The notes under the pieces were generated by a model that saw only the letters and a list, made by a program, of their open reading frames with translations, had not been told where the DNA came from and searched no databases. The translations under genes and the position numbers were made by a program. A DNA stretch of 64,000 nucleotides from Branchiibius sp. NY16-3462-2 (lineage in GTDB: Bacteria; Actinomycetota; Actinomycetes; Actinomycetales; Dermatophilaceae), in NCBI RefSeq assembly GCF_001594145.1, contig NZ_LVCF01000007.1:62001-126000 (forward strand), written 5' to 3'. Shown here piece after piece: positions 37,708-46,383 of this stretch; within the stretch, counting starts at the first letter, position 1; each line of letters opens with the position of its first letter.

Positions 37708-38700
37708 GTGAGTTCGCTACCGCCTTCCGATGACGCCGCCCCTAGCGCAGCGGGTACCTTCCGGCAGTTGCTCGAGGTGCTCGACCTCCAGCCTGCCGGC
37801 AGCTGGTCGCTGGAGGTCAGTGACACTACCGGCGCCTTCAGCGACGGGTCGCAACGCGACATGGAACTGTTCGTCGGCACCAGCCAACCGACACCGCAAC
37901 GGCGCGCCTTCGGCGGCCAGGTGCTCGCCCAGACGGTCATGGCGGGCGGTCTCAGCGTGCGCGCCGCCGGCCTGCCCGACCGACGGATCCACAGCCTGCA
38001 CGCCTACTTCATCCGGCCGGGCGACTCCTCGGCGCCCATCAACTTCGCCGTGGAGAACCTGCGGGACGGAAACTCCTTCTCCCAGAGGCGGGTCCACGCG
38101 CAGCAAGGCGGTCAGACGATCCTGTCGGGCACGCTGTCCTTCCAGGAGCCCGCCGAGGGCCTGGACCACCAGGCACCGATGCCCGCGGTCCCGGACCCGG
38201 AGCGGGTGTGGACCGCGGCTGAAGAACTCGAGGGCCTGGCCGGTCTGCACCCCGCGGTCGACCACTGGATCAACCGGGCGGTCGATGTCCGCACGGTGGA
38301 GGGAGCGCTCTACTTCGAGCCCGGACGCCAGCGTTACGCCGGCCAGAACGTGTGGATGAAGGCCGTCGAGCCGTTGCCCGATGACCCGCTGATCCACGCC
38401 GCGGTCATGGCCTACGCCAGCGACTACACCCTGCTGGAGCCGGTGTTGCGCCGGCACGGTCTGGTGTGGTCCGACAAGAGGCTGCGCCCCGCGAGCCTGG
38501 ATCACTCGATGTGGTTCCACCGCCCGGCCCGCATTGACGAGTGGGTGCTCTACACCCAGGAGTCGCCGTCCGCGTCCGGTGGCCGGGGGCTCGGCATCGG
38601 CAAGATCTATACGCAGGACGGCACGCTGGCGTGCACGGTTGCGCAAGAAGGCATGGTCCGCGTCAAGGACGACACGACCAAGAGCCGCTACGACTCTTAG
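37708..38700 (+). CDS. tesB: Acyl-CoA thioesterase II (TesB-like)
   Basis: A double-hotdog acyl-CoA thioesterase. The 330-residue product from the GTG at 37708 has the N-terminal hotdog (FVGTSQPTPQRRAFGGQVLAQ, RIHSLHAYFIRPGD) and the C-terminal one (YASDYTLLEPVLRRHG, SLDHSMWFHRPARIDEWVLY). The last contains the catalytic Asp of the family. It diverges from the small hotdog thioesterase and converges with ettA. The physiological substrate is not known for this class. Confidence 0.94.
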   Translation: MSSLPPSDDAAPSAAGTFRQLLEVLDLQPAGSWSLEVSDTTGAFSDGSQRDMELFVGTSQPTPQRRAFGGQVLAQTVMAGGLSVRAAGLPDRRIHSLHAYFIRPGDSSAPINFAVENLRDGNSFSQRRVHAQQGGQTILSGTLSFQEPAEGLDHQAPMPAVPDPERVWTAAEELEGLAGLHPAVDHWINRAVDVRTVEGALYFEPGRQRYAGQNVWMKAVEPLPDDPLIHAAVMAYASDYTLLEPVLRRHGLVWSDKRLRPASLDHSMWFHRPARIDEWVLYTQESPSASGGRGLGIGKIYTQDGTLACTVAQEGMVRVKDDTTKSRYDS

Positions 38701-38809
38701 ACCTTTTTAGCCAAGCTGTGCTTTCTGCGCGCTCCGCCCCGCTCCCGCTCCGGCCGCCGACTCCGCTGGCGCTCCGTCGACAACCTCCACTTCGCAGGAC
38801 GTCGCCGCG

Positions 38810-40492
38810 CTAGTCGCGGTGCAACTTCCGGTGCGTCACCCGGTGCGGACGCGCCGCATCCGGACCGAGGCGCTCGATCTTGTTCTCCTCGTACGCCGCG
38901 AAGTTGCCCTCGAACCAGTACCACTTCGAGGGATCCTCATCGGTGCCCTCGTAGGCCAGGATGTGCGTCGCGACGCGGTCCAGGAACCACCGGTCGTGGC
39001 TGATGACGACGGCGCATCCGGGGAACGCCAGCAGCGCGTTCTCCAACGACCCGAGGGTCTCGACGTCCAGGTCGTTGGTCGGCTCGTCCAGCAGCAACAG
39101 GTTGCCGCCCTGCTTCAACGTCAGCGCTAGGTTGAGCCGGTTGCGCTCACCACCGGAGAGGACGCCCGCCTTCTTCTGCTGGTCCGGGCCTTTGAAGCCG
39201 AACTGCGAAACGTAAGCACGAGAAGGGATTTCGACCTTGCCGACGACAATGTGGTCGAGGCCGTCGGACACGACCTCCCACAGCGACTTGTCGGGGTCGA
39301 TGCCAGCACGGTTCTGGTCGACGTAGCTGATCTGGACCGTCTCACCGACCTTGACGGAGCCGGCGTCCGGCTCCTCCATACCCACGATCGTCTTGAACAG
39401 CGTCGTCTTACCGACACCGTTCGGACCGATCACGCCGACGATGCCGTTGCGCGGCAGGGTGAACGACAGGTCATCGATGAGCACCCGTTCGCCGAAGCCC
39501 TTGCTCAGATCGTCCACCTCGATGACCTGGGCACCCAGGCGGGGACCCGGCGGGATCTGGATCTCCTCGAAGTCCAACTTGCGCGTCCGGTCGGCTTCGG
39601 CGGCCATCTCCTCGTAGCGGGCCAGACGCGCCTTGCTCTTGGTCTGGCGGGCCTTGGCGTTGGAGCGCACCCACTCCAGCTCATCGCGCAACCGCTTGGC
39701 GAGTTTGGCGTCCTTCTTGCCCTGGACCTGGAGGCGCTCTTCCTTCTTCTGCAGGTACGTCGAGTAGTTGCCCTCGTAGGGGTAGAGCCGCCCGCGGTCG
39801 ACCTCGGCGATCCACTGCGCCACGTTGTCCAGGAAGTACCGGTCGTGGGTCACGGCCAGGACGGTGCCCGGGTAGGCGGCCAGGTGCTGCTCCAGCCAGT
39901 TCACCGACTCCGCGTCCAGGTGGTTGGTGGGCTCATCCAGCAGCAGCAGATCCGGTTTGGACAGCAGCAGTTTGGCCAGCGCGACGCGTCGACGCTCACC
40001 TCCGGACAGCACGGTGACATCGGCGTCGCCCGGGGGGCACTGCAGCGCGTCCATCGCCTGCTCGATCTGGGAGTCGAGGTCCCATGCGTCGGCGGCGTCG
40101 ATCTTCTCCTGCAGCGTGCCCATCTCGGCCATCAGCGCATCGAAGTCCGCGTCCGGGTCGGCCATCAGCGCGGAGATCTCGTTGAACCGGTCGAGGTCGG
40201 CCTTGATCTGGCCCATCCCCTCTTCGACGTTGCCGCGAACGTCCTTCTCCTCGTTCAGCGGCGGCTCCTGCAGCAGGATGCCGACGGAGTAACCGGGGCT
40301 CAGGCGCGCTTCACCGTTGGACGGCTGGTCCAGACCGGCCATGATCTTCAGGATCGTCGACTTACCGGCACCGTTCGGCCCCACGACGCCGATCTTGGCG
40401 CCGGGGTAGAACGACATGCTGACGTCGTCAAGGATCAGCTTGTCGCCAACGGCCTTACGCGCCTTGGTCATGGTGTAGATGAACTCGGCCAT
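38810..40492 (-). CDS. ettA: Energy-dependent translational throttle protein EttA (ABC-F)
   Basis: A soluble ABC-F ATPase that binds the ribosomal E site and gates entry into elongation according to the ATP/ADP ratio. The 560-residue product has two ABC domains: Walker A GPNGAGKS (38-45) and GPNGVGKT, signatures LSGGERRRVALAK and LSGGERNRLNLAL, and Walker B LLLLDEPTNHLD and LLLLDEPTNDLD. The arm and the linker (KRLRDELEWVRSNAKARQTK) lie between them. The C-terminal tail differs slightly (PHRVTHRKLHRD). It sits next to tesB and a lipoprotein, near the ssb paralogue, as in other actinomycetes. Confidence 0.96.
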   Translation of the reverse strand: MAEFIYTMTKARKAVGDKLILDDVSMSFYPGAKIGVVGPNGAGKSTILKIMAGLDQPSNGEARLSPGYSVGILLQEPPLNEEKDVRGNVEEGMGQIKADLDRFNEISALMADPDADFDALMAEMGTLQEKIDAADAWDLDSQIEQAMDALQCPPGDADVTVLSGGERRRVALAKLLLSKPDLLLLDEPTNHLDAESVNWLEQHLAAYPGTVLAVTHDRYFLDNVAQWIAEVDRGRLYPYEGNYSTYLQKKEERLQVQGKKDAKLAKRLRDELEWVRSNAKARQTKSKARLARYEEMAAEADRTRKLDFEEIQIPPGPRLGAQVIEVDDLSKGFGERVLIDDLSFTLPRNGIVGVIGPNGVGKTTLFKTIVGMEEPDAGSVKVGETVQISYVDQNRAGIDPDKSLWEVVSDGLDHIVVGKVEIPSRAYVSQFGFKGPDQQKKAGVLSGGERNRLNLALTLKQGGNLLLLDEPTNDLDVETLGSLENALLAFPGCAVVISHDRWFLDRVATHILAYEGTDEDPSKWYWFEGNFAAYEENKIERLGPDAARPHRVTHRKLHRD

Positions 40493-40536
40493 GCCGCAAG
40501 GCTATCGGGCGCCCAACCGCACACCCAATCGAGAAC

Positions 40537-42111
40537 TCAGCGGTCGTCGGCGTCCAGGGTCGGGATCCCGCCAGTGCCGGTTCCGAAGTTCCCGCTGGGT
40601 TTGATCACGCTCAGGTTGCCCTTGGCCGGATGCGCTTTGCCCATCGGTCCCTGGCTCATCGCGCGCAGCAGATTCCCGGTCACGGTGGTGACGAACGCGC
40701 TGGAGGCCGCGGTGATCCCGGTGGGGCCGTTGGTCTGGTTGATGCCCACCGCCCACTGCATCGAACCCGTCGCGACGACACCTGCGCCCGACGGCACGGT
40801 GTAGTAGCTGAAGTCAGAGAACGTCATGCCTTTATTCGCGCACTGGGCAGGCGAGTGACCCACGACCTGCAGGTTGGACGGGGTCTGCGTCTTGGAGTTC
40901 ACGGGATACGCGCGGTCGATCTCGACGCCGACGACACCGGGGTAGGTGGAGCCCTGCTTCGCGCCGGTGCCGGCGAACAGGAAGAACGACGGGTCGAACA
41001 CCTTGAAACCGGCGCGGGCCGGGAAGCACTCGTACATCAGCCCCGTCAACGCCGCCTCGGGCCGTGGGTAAGGCGCCGAACGCCAGAGATTCGTCGTCGT
41101 CCGGTCGTTGGCGACCGGATCCAGTGACGGCGACTTGTAGGTCGTCATGTGCCGATTGCCCGCTTCGAAACGCACCCGCCAGTACTCCGCATTAGCACCG
41201 AGGAACGCCAGGTTGGTGCCCCGGTTGCGCGCCGCCTGGTAGGAGTCACGCATCGCGGTGTCCCAGTACTCGTCGTGATTGGGAGAGACCACGCCGAGCG
41301 CGCCGTCCAGCAGGTGGGAGTACGCGGAGATGTCGGTATCGGTGACGTACGCCAGCGGCAGACCGAGCCGTTCTGCCTCACCGGTGATCTCCTGCTCCCC
41401 GGCAGTGACATAGCGCGCGCCCGAGCGGTCGTAGGGCCGGTCGAAGGAGACCGTGTAGGCACGGTCGCCGAAGCCCTGCTTGCCGTGATAGACCGAGTAC
41501 CCGCCGTACGCGTTGTACGCCTGGTAGGTGGCGTCCGCATTGACCAGCGCCAGTCGACCGCGGGTGCTTGCAGAACGCACCGTGAGCGGTACGTACTTGC
41601 CTTTGCCGTCCGCCCCGAGCAGTTTGATCAGGTAGAGCCCCTCGGGCCAGTTCGTCGTCGGGATCGTGGTTGCGACCGACCACTTGCTGCAGTCCACCAT
41701 CCGGTTGGCCCGCACCGCGCACGTGGGTTGCACCGTGCCCCGCAGAGCTGCCGACTTCCAGATCTGCCGACCCTTCTTACCGCCGTACCAACCCAGCCGG
41801 TACGCCGTGGCCGTGTACGAGTGCTCGGTGCTGGTGACGTGCAGCTTCAACGCAGTGCCCGGCCGGATCGAAGAGTGGTCCACCCACCCCGCGAGTTGGG
41901 TGTCCGATGCCCAATCCTGACCGGGCAGCCCCCAGGCGCTGGTCCCCGGTTTGGCGTTCTCGGCGCGGACGTCGAAGCCGCCCGACGCCGCGGGTGCGGC
42001 AACCGCTACCGGTGCCTGCGAACGACTCGTCGCCGCCACGTGGTGGGTGTCGGTACACGCGGCCAGCAACGACACCGCCGCTACGGCGACCGCCGGCCCC
42101 ACCATGCGCAT
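40537..42111 (-). CDS. Secreted lipoprotein with N,N-dimethylformamidase beta-subunit-like domain
   Basis: A 524-residue predicted lipoprotein: the ATG at 42111 begins a signal peptide (MRMVGPAVAVAAVSLLAAC) with the lipobox Cys at residue 19. The mature part has an N-terminal beta domain (LKLHVTSTEHSYTATAYRLGWYGGKKGRQI). A large domain follows (DRPYDRSGARYVTAGEQE, LAYVTDTDISAYSHLLDGAL, VVSPNHDEYWDTAMRD, NLAFLGANAEYWRVRFEAG) like the large subunit of N,N-dimethylformamidase. In most members the enzyme activity is unproven. It is probably exported and anchored on the outer face of the membrane. It lies between ssb and ettA on the same strand. Confidence 0.8.
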   Translation of the reverse strand: MRMVGPAVAVAAVSLLAACTDTHHVAATSRSQAPVAVAAPAASGGFDVRAENAKPGTSAWGLPGQDWASDTQLAGWVDHSSIRPGTALKLHVTSTEHSYTATAYRLGWYGGKKGRQIWKSAALRGTVQPTCAVRANRMVDCSKWSVATTIPTTNWPEGLYLIKLLGADGKGKYVPLTVRSASTRGRLALVNADATYQAYNAYGGYSVYHGKQGFGDRAYTVSFDRPYDRSGARYVTAGEQEITGEAERLGLPLAYVTDTDISAYSHLLDGALGVVSPNHDEYWDTAMRDSYQAARNRGTNLAFLGANAEYWRVRFEAGNRHMTTYKSPSLDPVANDRTTTNLWRSAPYPRPEAALTGLMYECFPARAGFKVFDPSFFLFAGTGAKQGSTYPGVVGVEIDRAYPVNSKTQTPSNLQVVGHSPAQCANKGMTFSDFSYYTVPSGAGVVATGSMQWAVGINQTNGPTGITAASSAFVTTVTGNLLRAMSQGPMGKAHPAKGNLSVIKPSGNFGTGTGGIPTLDADDR

Positions 42112-42225
42112 GACCACCCACTGTAACGACAGGCGCACCCCGGCCCGGCAGGTTTCAGCAAGCCCGGGACGCGGGCTCCGGCGACCGGTTCCGGGCGGCA
42201 TCCCACCCGCCCGGAACCTTGTTGC

Positions 42226-42756
42226 TCACGCGCTCAGGGCCTCCTGGTCACCTGTATCGCCCTGCCCGGCCTCGTCGCCCACCACGTCGTAGGAGCCGGA
42301 GTACCCCGTCTCGCTCTCCGACGGCTCCCCGGGTTGCTGCCCAGCCCACTGCGAGCGACCGTTCTGCGCATCCGGCGCCGCGTTGTCGGCGCTGCGACCA
42401 CCCCACTGACGCGGCCGGTAGAACGCGGTGCCGAACCGCAGGTCCGGGCCGACGTGCTCGGCGGTCACTTCGACGCGCTCCACGGTTCGACCGTCGGATG
42501 GGTAGCTGTTCACCCGCAGAGTCCCGTGCACCACCACGCCGTTGCCCTTGTGCAGGCACTCCATGACCTCCCTGCCCAACTCGCCCCACGCGGACACCGT
42601 GTAGAAGCTGGACTTGCCGTCCGAGTAGCCGCCGTCGGGGTCCTTCTTGCGCTCGTTGACGGCGACTCGCATGGTCGCGAGGTCGCCCTTGGCGGTCTGG
42701 CGCCGTTCCGGGTCGGCGACCAGGCGGCCGCAGATGGTCACTGATGTCTTGTTCAT
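42226..42756 (-). CDS. Single-stranded DNA-binding protein paralogue
   Basis: A 176-residue OB-fold protein: TSVTICGRLVADPERRQTAK, ATMRVAVNERKKD, SSFYTVSAWGELGREVMECL, KGNGVVVHGTLRVNSY and VEVTAEHVGPDLRFGT are typical SSB strands. The C-terminal part is a Gly/Gln/Ser-rich linker, but the tail ends DTGDQEALSA and lacks the acidic DDDIPF tip that recruits partner proteins. It is therefore more like the second SSB of actinomycetes (SsbB; Rv2478c by position) than the replicative one. It follows the dynamin-like GTPase pair by 134 bases and precedes the lipoprotein. Confidence 0.9.
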   Translation of the reverse strand: MNKTSVTICGRLVADPERRQTAKGDLATMRVAVNERKKDPDGGYSDGKSSFYTVSAWGELGREVMECLHKGNGVVVHGTLRVNSYPSDGRTVERVEVTAEHVGPDLRFGTAFYRPRQWGGRSADNAAPDAQNGRSQWAGQQPGEPSESETGYSGSYDVVGDEAGQGDTGDQEALSA

Positions 42757-42890
42757 TGCTGACTCCCCTCTGACTGCGCGCTGGTGCGCGCGATGGGATA
42801 CAGCGTGGATCCGCAGCAGGTAGAGAAACCAGACCGTGAACGCGTTGTGTGGATAACGCGCCAGGGCCTGTGGATTGTGCGTACGGCGAG

Positions 42891-44543
42891 TTACTCGCGC
42901 GCCGCCCGGGCGAGGTTCTCGCGCACCGTGCGATGGGTGTCCAGGACCTCCTGGACCGGGTCCAGGACCTGCTTCTGCGCGACCTGTTCGATCGCACCCC
43001 GCAGGCGACGGTCAACGGCCGCGGCACGCCGCCGGGCGCCGATACCGGCCAACCAACGCGACAGCATGGCGGTCACCACTCCGGCCAGCGCACCGCCGCC
43101 GACCAACCAGAACGGGGCCGGCACACCCAACCATCGCGGTACGCCGATGCTCAGGTTCAGCATGCCCAGCACCCCCGCGGCCACGAGCCAGAGCACTCCC
43201 ACGACGAGCGCCGCGAAGGCGACCCACTGGATCGCCGACACGACACCCCACCATTTCGGACGACGGGCACTGATGTCGGTTGCCAGCACGGCCTGGTCCA
43301 ACGCATCCCGCAGGTCGGCCGACCGCGGATCCGCCACGTCGGCAATCCGATTCGCCCACACGGCGGGCAGACCCGCGCTCGCTTCGTCGACCAGATGATG
43401 CGCAGCCAGGTCCACCTCGGCTCTCGCGGCCGCGGTCGGCTCGGGCAGCGACGTACGACCCAGCAGCCGCTTGGCCTCGCTACGGCCGATCCGTTCGGAC
43501 ACCACGTCCTGCAGGTGCAGCCGGTCCAGCGGCGAGCGCCGCAACCGCGCGGCCCACCGGGTTAGCGGCCAACCACCGGATTTGCTGGCTTCGCGGCGGT
43601 AGTCGCGGCGTACCGCATCCACCACCGCAGGCACTCCGGCGGCTTTGGACAGGGCGCCCACCAACTCCGAGGAGCCCGCGGACAACTCCGGCTCCCGCGA
43701 CCCGACCAGGGGCTGCAGCCGCGTCGCCGCGCTCGCAAGGTCACCGACCAACCGACGTTCGGCGGCGTTGTGCTCCTGGACCACCGCACCGATCCGTGCC
43801 GCGAGGTCATCGACCCCCCGGCCCTCGACGGCCGAGGTCTGCACGACCTCCACGGACTCGATGCCGTCCGAGGCCAGCAACCGGCTCAGATCCTCGGCAC
43901 ACGCCGCGGCGCTGTCGGCATCCAGTCGATCGACCTGGTTCAGGACGGCCAGCGTGTGCGCCCGGCGGGCGGCCAGGGTGCGCACATACTCGTCGTGCAG
44001 CAGCGCATCGGCGTACTTCTGGGGATCGGTGACCCAGACGAAGACGTCCGCGCGCTCCAGCACCCGGTCGGCCTCACGGCGATGGGCCGGCACCCGGGAG
44101 TCGAAGTCCGGCAGGTCCAGCAGCACCAGCCCGTCCAGCAGGTCCGCGTACCGGTCATCGGCCGGGACTTGGTGACGCGTGGCCACCCCCAACCAGTCCA
44201 GCAGCGGCCCGGCGGCATCGTCTCCCCACACCGCCGCACTGGGCCGCGAGGTCGTCGGACGGCGGGCACCGATACGCGAAACCGGCTCTGCAGCAAGGGC
44301 ATTGAACAACGACGACTTCCCGCTGCCGGTTGCTCCTGCGAGCGCGACGACGGTGCGCGAGCCACCGATGGCGGTCCGTTGACCCACCTTCTCCAAAACC
44401 TTGCGCGCGGTGTCGAGGTCAGCATCGGGCAGGATCCCGGCACTGGCACTGACCGCCTTGCGCAGCGCGTCCCCCCGGCCCCGCACCTCGCCGTCATCGA
44501 TCGCGGCGACACCGGACCGGTCCAGTTCTTCAGTCCTACTCAT
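42891..44543 (-). CDS. Dynamin-like membrane GTPase (second of a pair)
   Basis: A 550-residue GTPase with the P-loop GATGSGKSSLF (70-80), a G3-like segment LLDLPDFDSRV, and the G4-like AVLNQVDRLD. A long helical middle region follows. Near the C-terminus come two membrane spans, IQWVAFAALVVGVLWLVAAG and APFWLVGGGALAGVVTAML, then a short cytoplasmic tail (GAIEQVAQKQVLDPVQEVLD). The layout is that of the actinobacterial DynA/DynB proteins, which in Streptomyces stabilise division septa. The ATG overlaps the stop of the partner GTPase as ATGA. The role here is inferred. Confidence 0.88.
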   Translation of the reverse strand: MSRTEELDRSGVAAIDDGEVRGRGDALRKAVSASAGILPDADLDTARKVLEKVGQRTAIGGSRTVVALAGATGSGKSSLFNALAAEPVSRIGARRPTTSRPSAAVWGDDAAGPLLDWLGVATRHQVPADDRYADLLDGLVLLDLPDFDSRVPAHRREADRVLERADVFVWVTDPQKYADALLHDEYVRTLAARRAHTLAVLNQVDRLDADSAAACAEDLSRLLASDGIESVEVVQTSAVEGRGVDDLAARIGAVVQEHNAAERRLVGDLASAATRLQPLVGSREPELSAGSSELVGALSKAAGVPAVVDAVRRDYRREASKSGGWPLTRWAARLRRSPLDRLHLQDVVSERIGRSEAKRLLGRTSLPEPTAAARAEVDLAAHHLVDEASAGLPAVWANRIADVADPRSADLRDALDQAVLATDISARRPKWWGVVSAIQWVAFAALVVGVLWLVAAGVLGMLNLSIGVPRWLGVPAPFWLVGGGALAGVVTAMLSRWLAGIGARRRAAAVDRRLRGAIEQVAQKQVLDPVQEVLDTHRTVRENLARAARE

Positions 44544-46243
44544 CGGCTTGCGTGCACCGCCTTGGTCGCTGCGGTGAGGTCGTGACGCACGGTGGCGATG
44601 TCCTCGTCCTGGACGACGGCTTCCAGCCGGGCCGCCTCGCTGTCGTAGAGCGCCTCGACCCGCTCCAGCAGATCCTTACGGGCCATCTCGGACAGGTTGC
44701 GCACCGCCTGGTCGCCGAAGACCGCCTCCAGCAGCCGTTGGGCCACGACCGCCGACCCACCGGCGATACCCACTTCGGCACCGGTCAGCCCGGCCGTGGC
44801 GGAGAAGGTCACCAGCATCAACAGGACCGCGATGCCGTTGACACCGAAGGCCAGGAACCGGGCCGTCATGCGCTTGTTACCGGCCTGCGACCGCACCAGG
44901 TCCAGCAGGCCGTTCTGCCAGTCGCGCACCAGACGCTGGGCCGCTGCCGTGAACTGCTCGGAGGGGTGGGCCAGGGCGGGGTTGGCGTCAGCCAGGGGCG
45001 CGCCACCCGGAATCAGGCGCCACGCACGCACGGCCGTGGCCGGCGCCGAGGTGCCCCCGGAAAGAATGAGAGCGGCGACGCCGTCCTGCAACGCCTCGCC
45101 CAACTGCTCGGTGGCCGCGGGTGCAGACTGCCCTTTCAGGAATCCACCCACCCGGTCGCGCATCCGGCTGACGCCGGCATCGAGTTGCCGTAGGAGCTCA
45201 CCCGTTCCGACGAACTCCTGCCAGCGCGCGAGCACCTCGCCGCGCAGCAGCGTCCCGTCCCGCATCCCGTCCCCGACGTGGGTCAATGCGTCGTCGTACG
45301 CCGAGTCCACGGCCCCGCGCAAACTCACCGTTGCCGCCTCCTGGGCGCCGAGCGCCGCATCCAACTGGTCGACCCGGCCGGCGAGCGAATCCAGTGCACC
45401 ATCAAGGGTTCGCCGGATCACCACGTTGCGCGCGAAGGCATCGGCGGCCAGTGACTGCAACCAGCTCTGGATCCGGGAGATCTCCGAGGCGGGCAGCAAT
45501 CCGTCGACCAGCGGTACTTCACCGACGGCGAAGATCGGTGATTGGCCCAGACCGTTATCGCGCAGCATCCCGGCCAGGTCGGCCCGCACCTCGGCCATCG
45601 CTCCACTGGGAACCCGGTTGAGCACCACGGCAACCGAGGTGCCGCGCGCAACGGCCTGATGCAGCAGCTGCCAGGGCACAGCATCCGCATAACGGGCAGC
45701 GGTGGTCACGAAGATCCACAGATCAGCGGCACCGAGCAACTGCCGGGCCAGGTCGCGGTTGGCTTCCACCACGGAGTCGATATCGGGCGCGTCCAGGATG
45801 GCCAGCCCCTGCGGCAGCGAGTCGTCCGACACCAGGCGCACCGTGCGCGGGTCCGCCGACTCACCCGATCCGCCGGTCGTGCGCGCCAGGCCGGGCAGCA
45901 CCCGGGTCCCGGAGAACCAGTCGATGTCACCGGGGTGATGGATCAGCGTCGAGGCCCGGGTCGTGGGGCGCAGTACGCCGGCCGCGGTGACCTGGTGGCC
46001 GAGGATCGAGTTGACCAGGGTCGACTTGCCAGCGCCCGTCGAGCCGCCGACGACGGCCAGCAACGGAGCGTCCAGGGAGCTGGCCCGAGGGATCAGGTAG
46101 TCGTCGAGTTGCGCGGTCAGTTCCTCGCACTGCCGACGCGCCTCCTGGACGCCGTCGATCTGCAACGGCAACCGGACCTCGGCGATAGCACGACGCAGGC
46201 CGACCAATGACTCCAGCAATGTGGAGGCGGGCGCGTCGTTCAC
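44540..46243 (-). CDS. Dynamin-like membrane GTPase (first of a pair)
   Basis: A 567-residue GTPase from the GTG at 46243, with the P-loop GSTGAGKS (67-74), the switch segment LRPTTRAST, LAILDAPDIDSVVEANRD (G3) and AVVLNRVPSG. A helical stalk follows, with a C-terminal membrane pair (FLAFGVNGIAVLLMLVTFSAT and LTGAEVGIAGGSAVVAQRLL) and a helical tail. It is the first of two coupled genes (ATGA overlap), matching the tandem DynA/DynB layout of actinomycetes. It diverges from efeU; an earlier in-frame start at 46303 exists but lies nearer the efeU promoter region. Confidence 0.88.
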   Translation of the reverse strand: MNDAPASTLLESLVGLRRAIAEVRLPLQIDGVQEARRQCEELTAQLDDYLIPRASSLDAPLLAVVGGSTGAGKSTLVNSILGHQVTAAGVLRPTTRASTLIHHPGDIDWFSGTRVLPGLARTTGGSGESADPRTVRLVSDDSLPQGLAILDAPDIDSVVEANRDLARQLLGAADLWIFVTTAARYADAVPWQLLHQAVARGTSVAVVLNRVPSGAMAEVRADLAGMLRDNGLGQSPIFAVGEVPLVDGLLPASEISRIQSWLQSLAADAFARNVVIRRTLDGALDSLAGRVDQLDAALGAQEAATVSLRGAVDSAYDDALTHVGDGMRDGTLLRGEVLARWQEFVGTGELLRQLDAGVSRMRDRVGGFLKGQSAPAATEQLGEALQDGVAALILSGGTSAPATAVRAWRLIPGGAPLADANPALAHPSEQFTAAAQRLVRDWQNGLLDLVRSQAGNKRMTARFLAFGVNGIAVLLMLVTFSATAGLTGAEVGIAGGSAVVAQRLLEAVFGDQAVRNLSEMARKDLLERVEALYDSEAARLEAVVQDEDIATVRHDLTAATKAVHASR

Positions 46244-46336
46244 GGCCCAAGCATCCCCCGTCGCGGGCCCTCGGACCAACTCAACACGAGTTGGCGGGTT
46301 CATTGGACGCCCGCAGTCAGGTACGGCTAACCTCAG

Positions 46337-46355
46337 ATCGGTTAGGCAACCCTCA
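46337..46355 (+). promoter_or_regulatory. Probable DtxR/IdeR iron box upstream of efeU
   Basis: The 19-base segment ATCGGTTAGGCAACCCTCA matches the iron-box consensus TTAGGTTAGGCTAACCTAA at 14 positions, counted by eye. It lies 28 bases before the efeU GTG. In actinomycetes this box binds the iron-loaded repressor DtxR/IdeR, so efeUOB would be expressed when iron is low. A second TAACCT half-site lies just upstream at about 46328. Confidence 0.7.
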
Positions 46356-46383
46356 TAACAAGAACGGTAGGAGTCAGGTCGAC

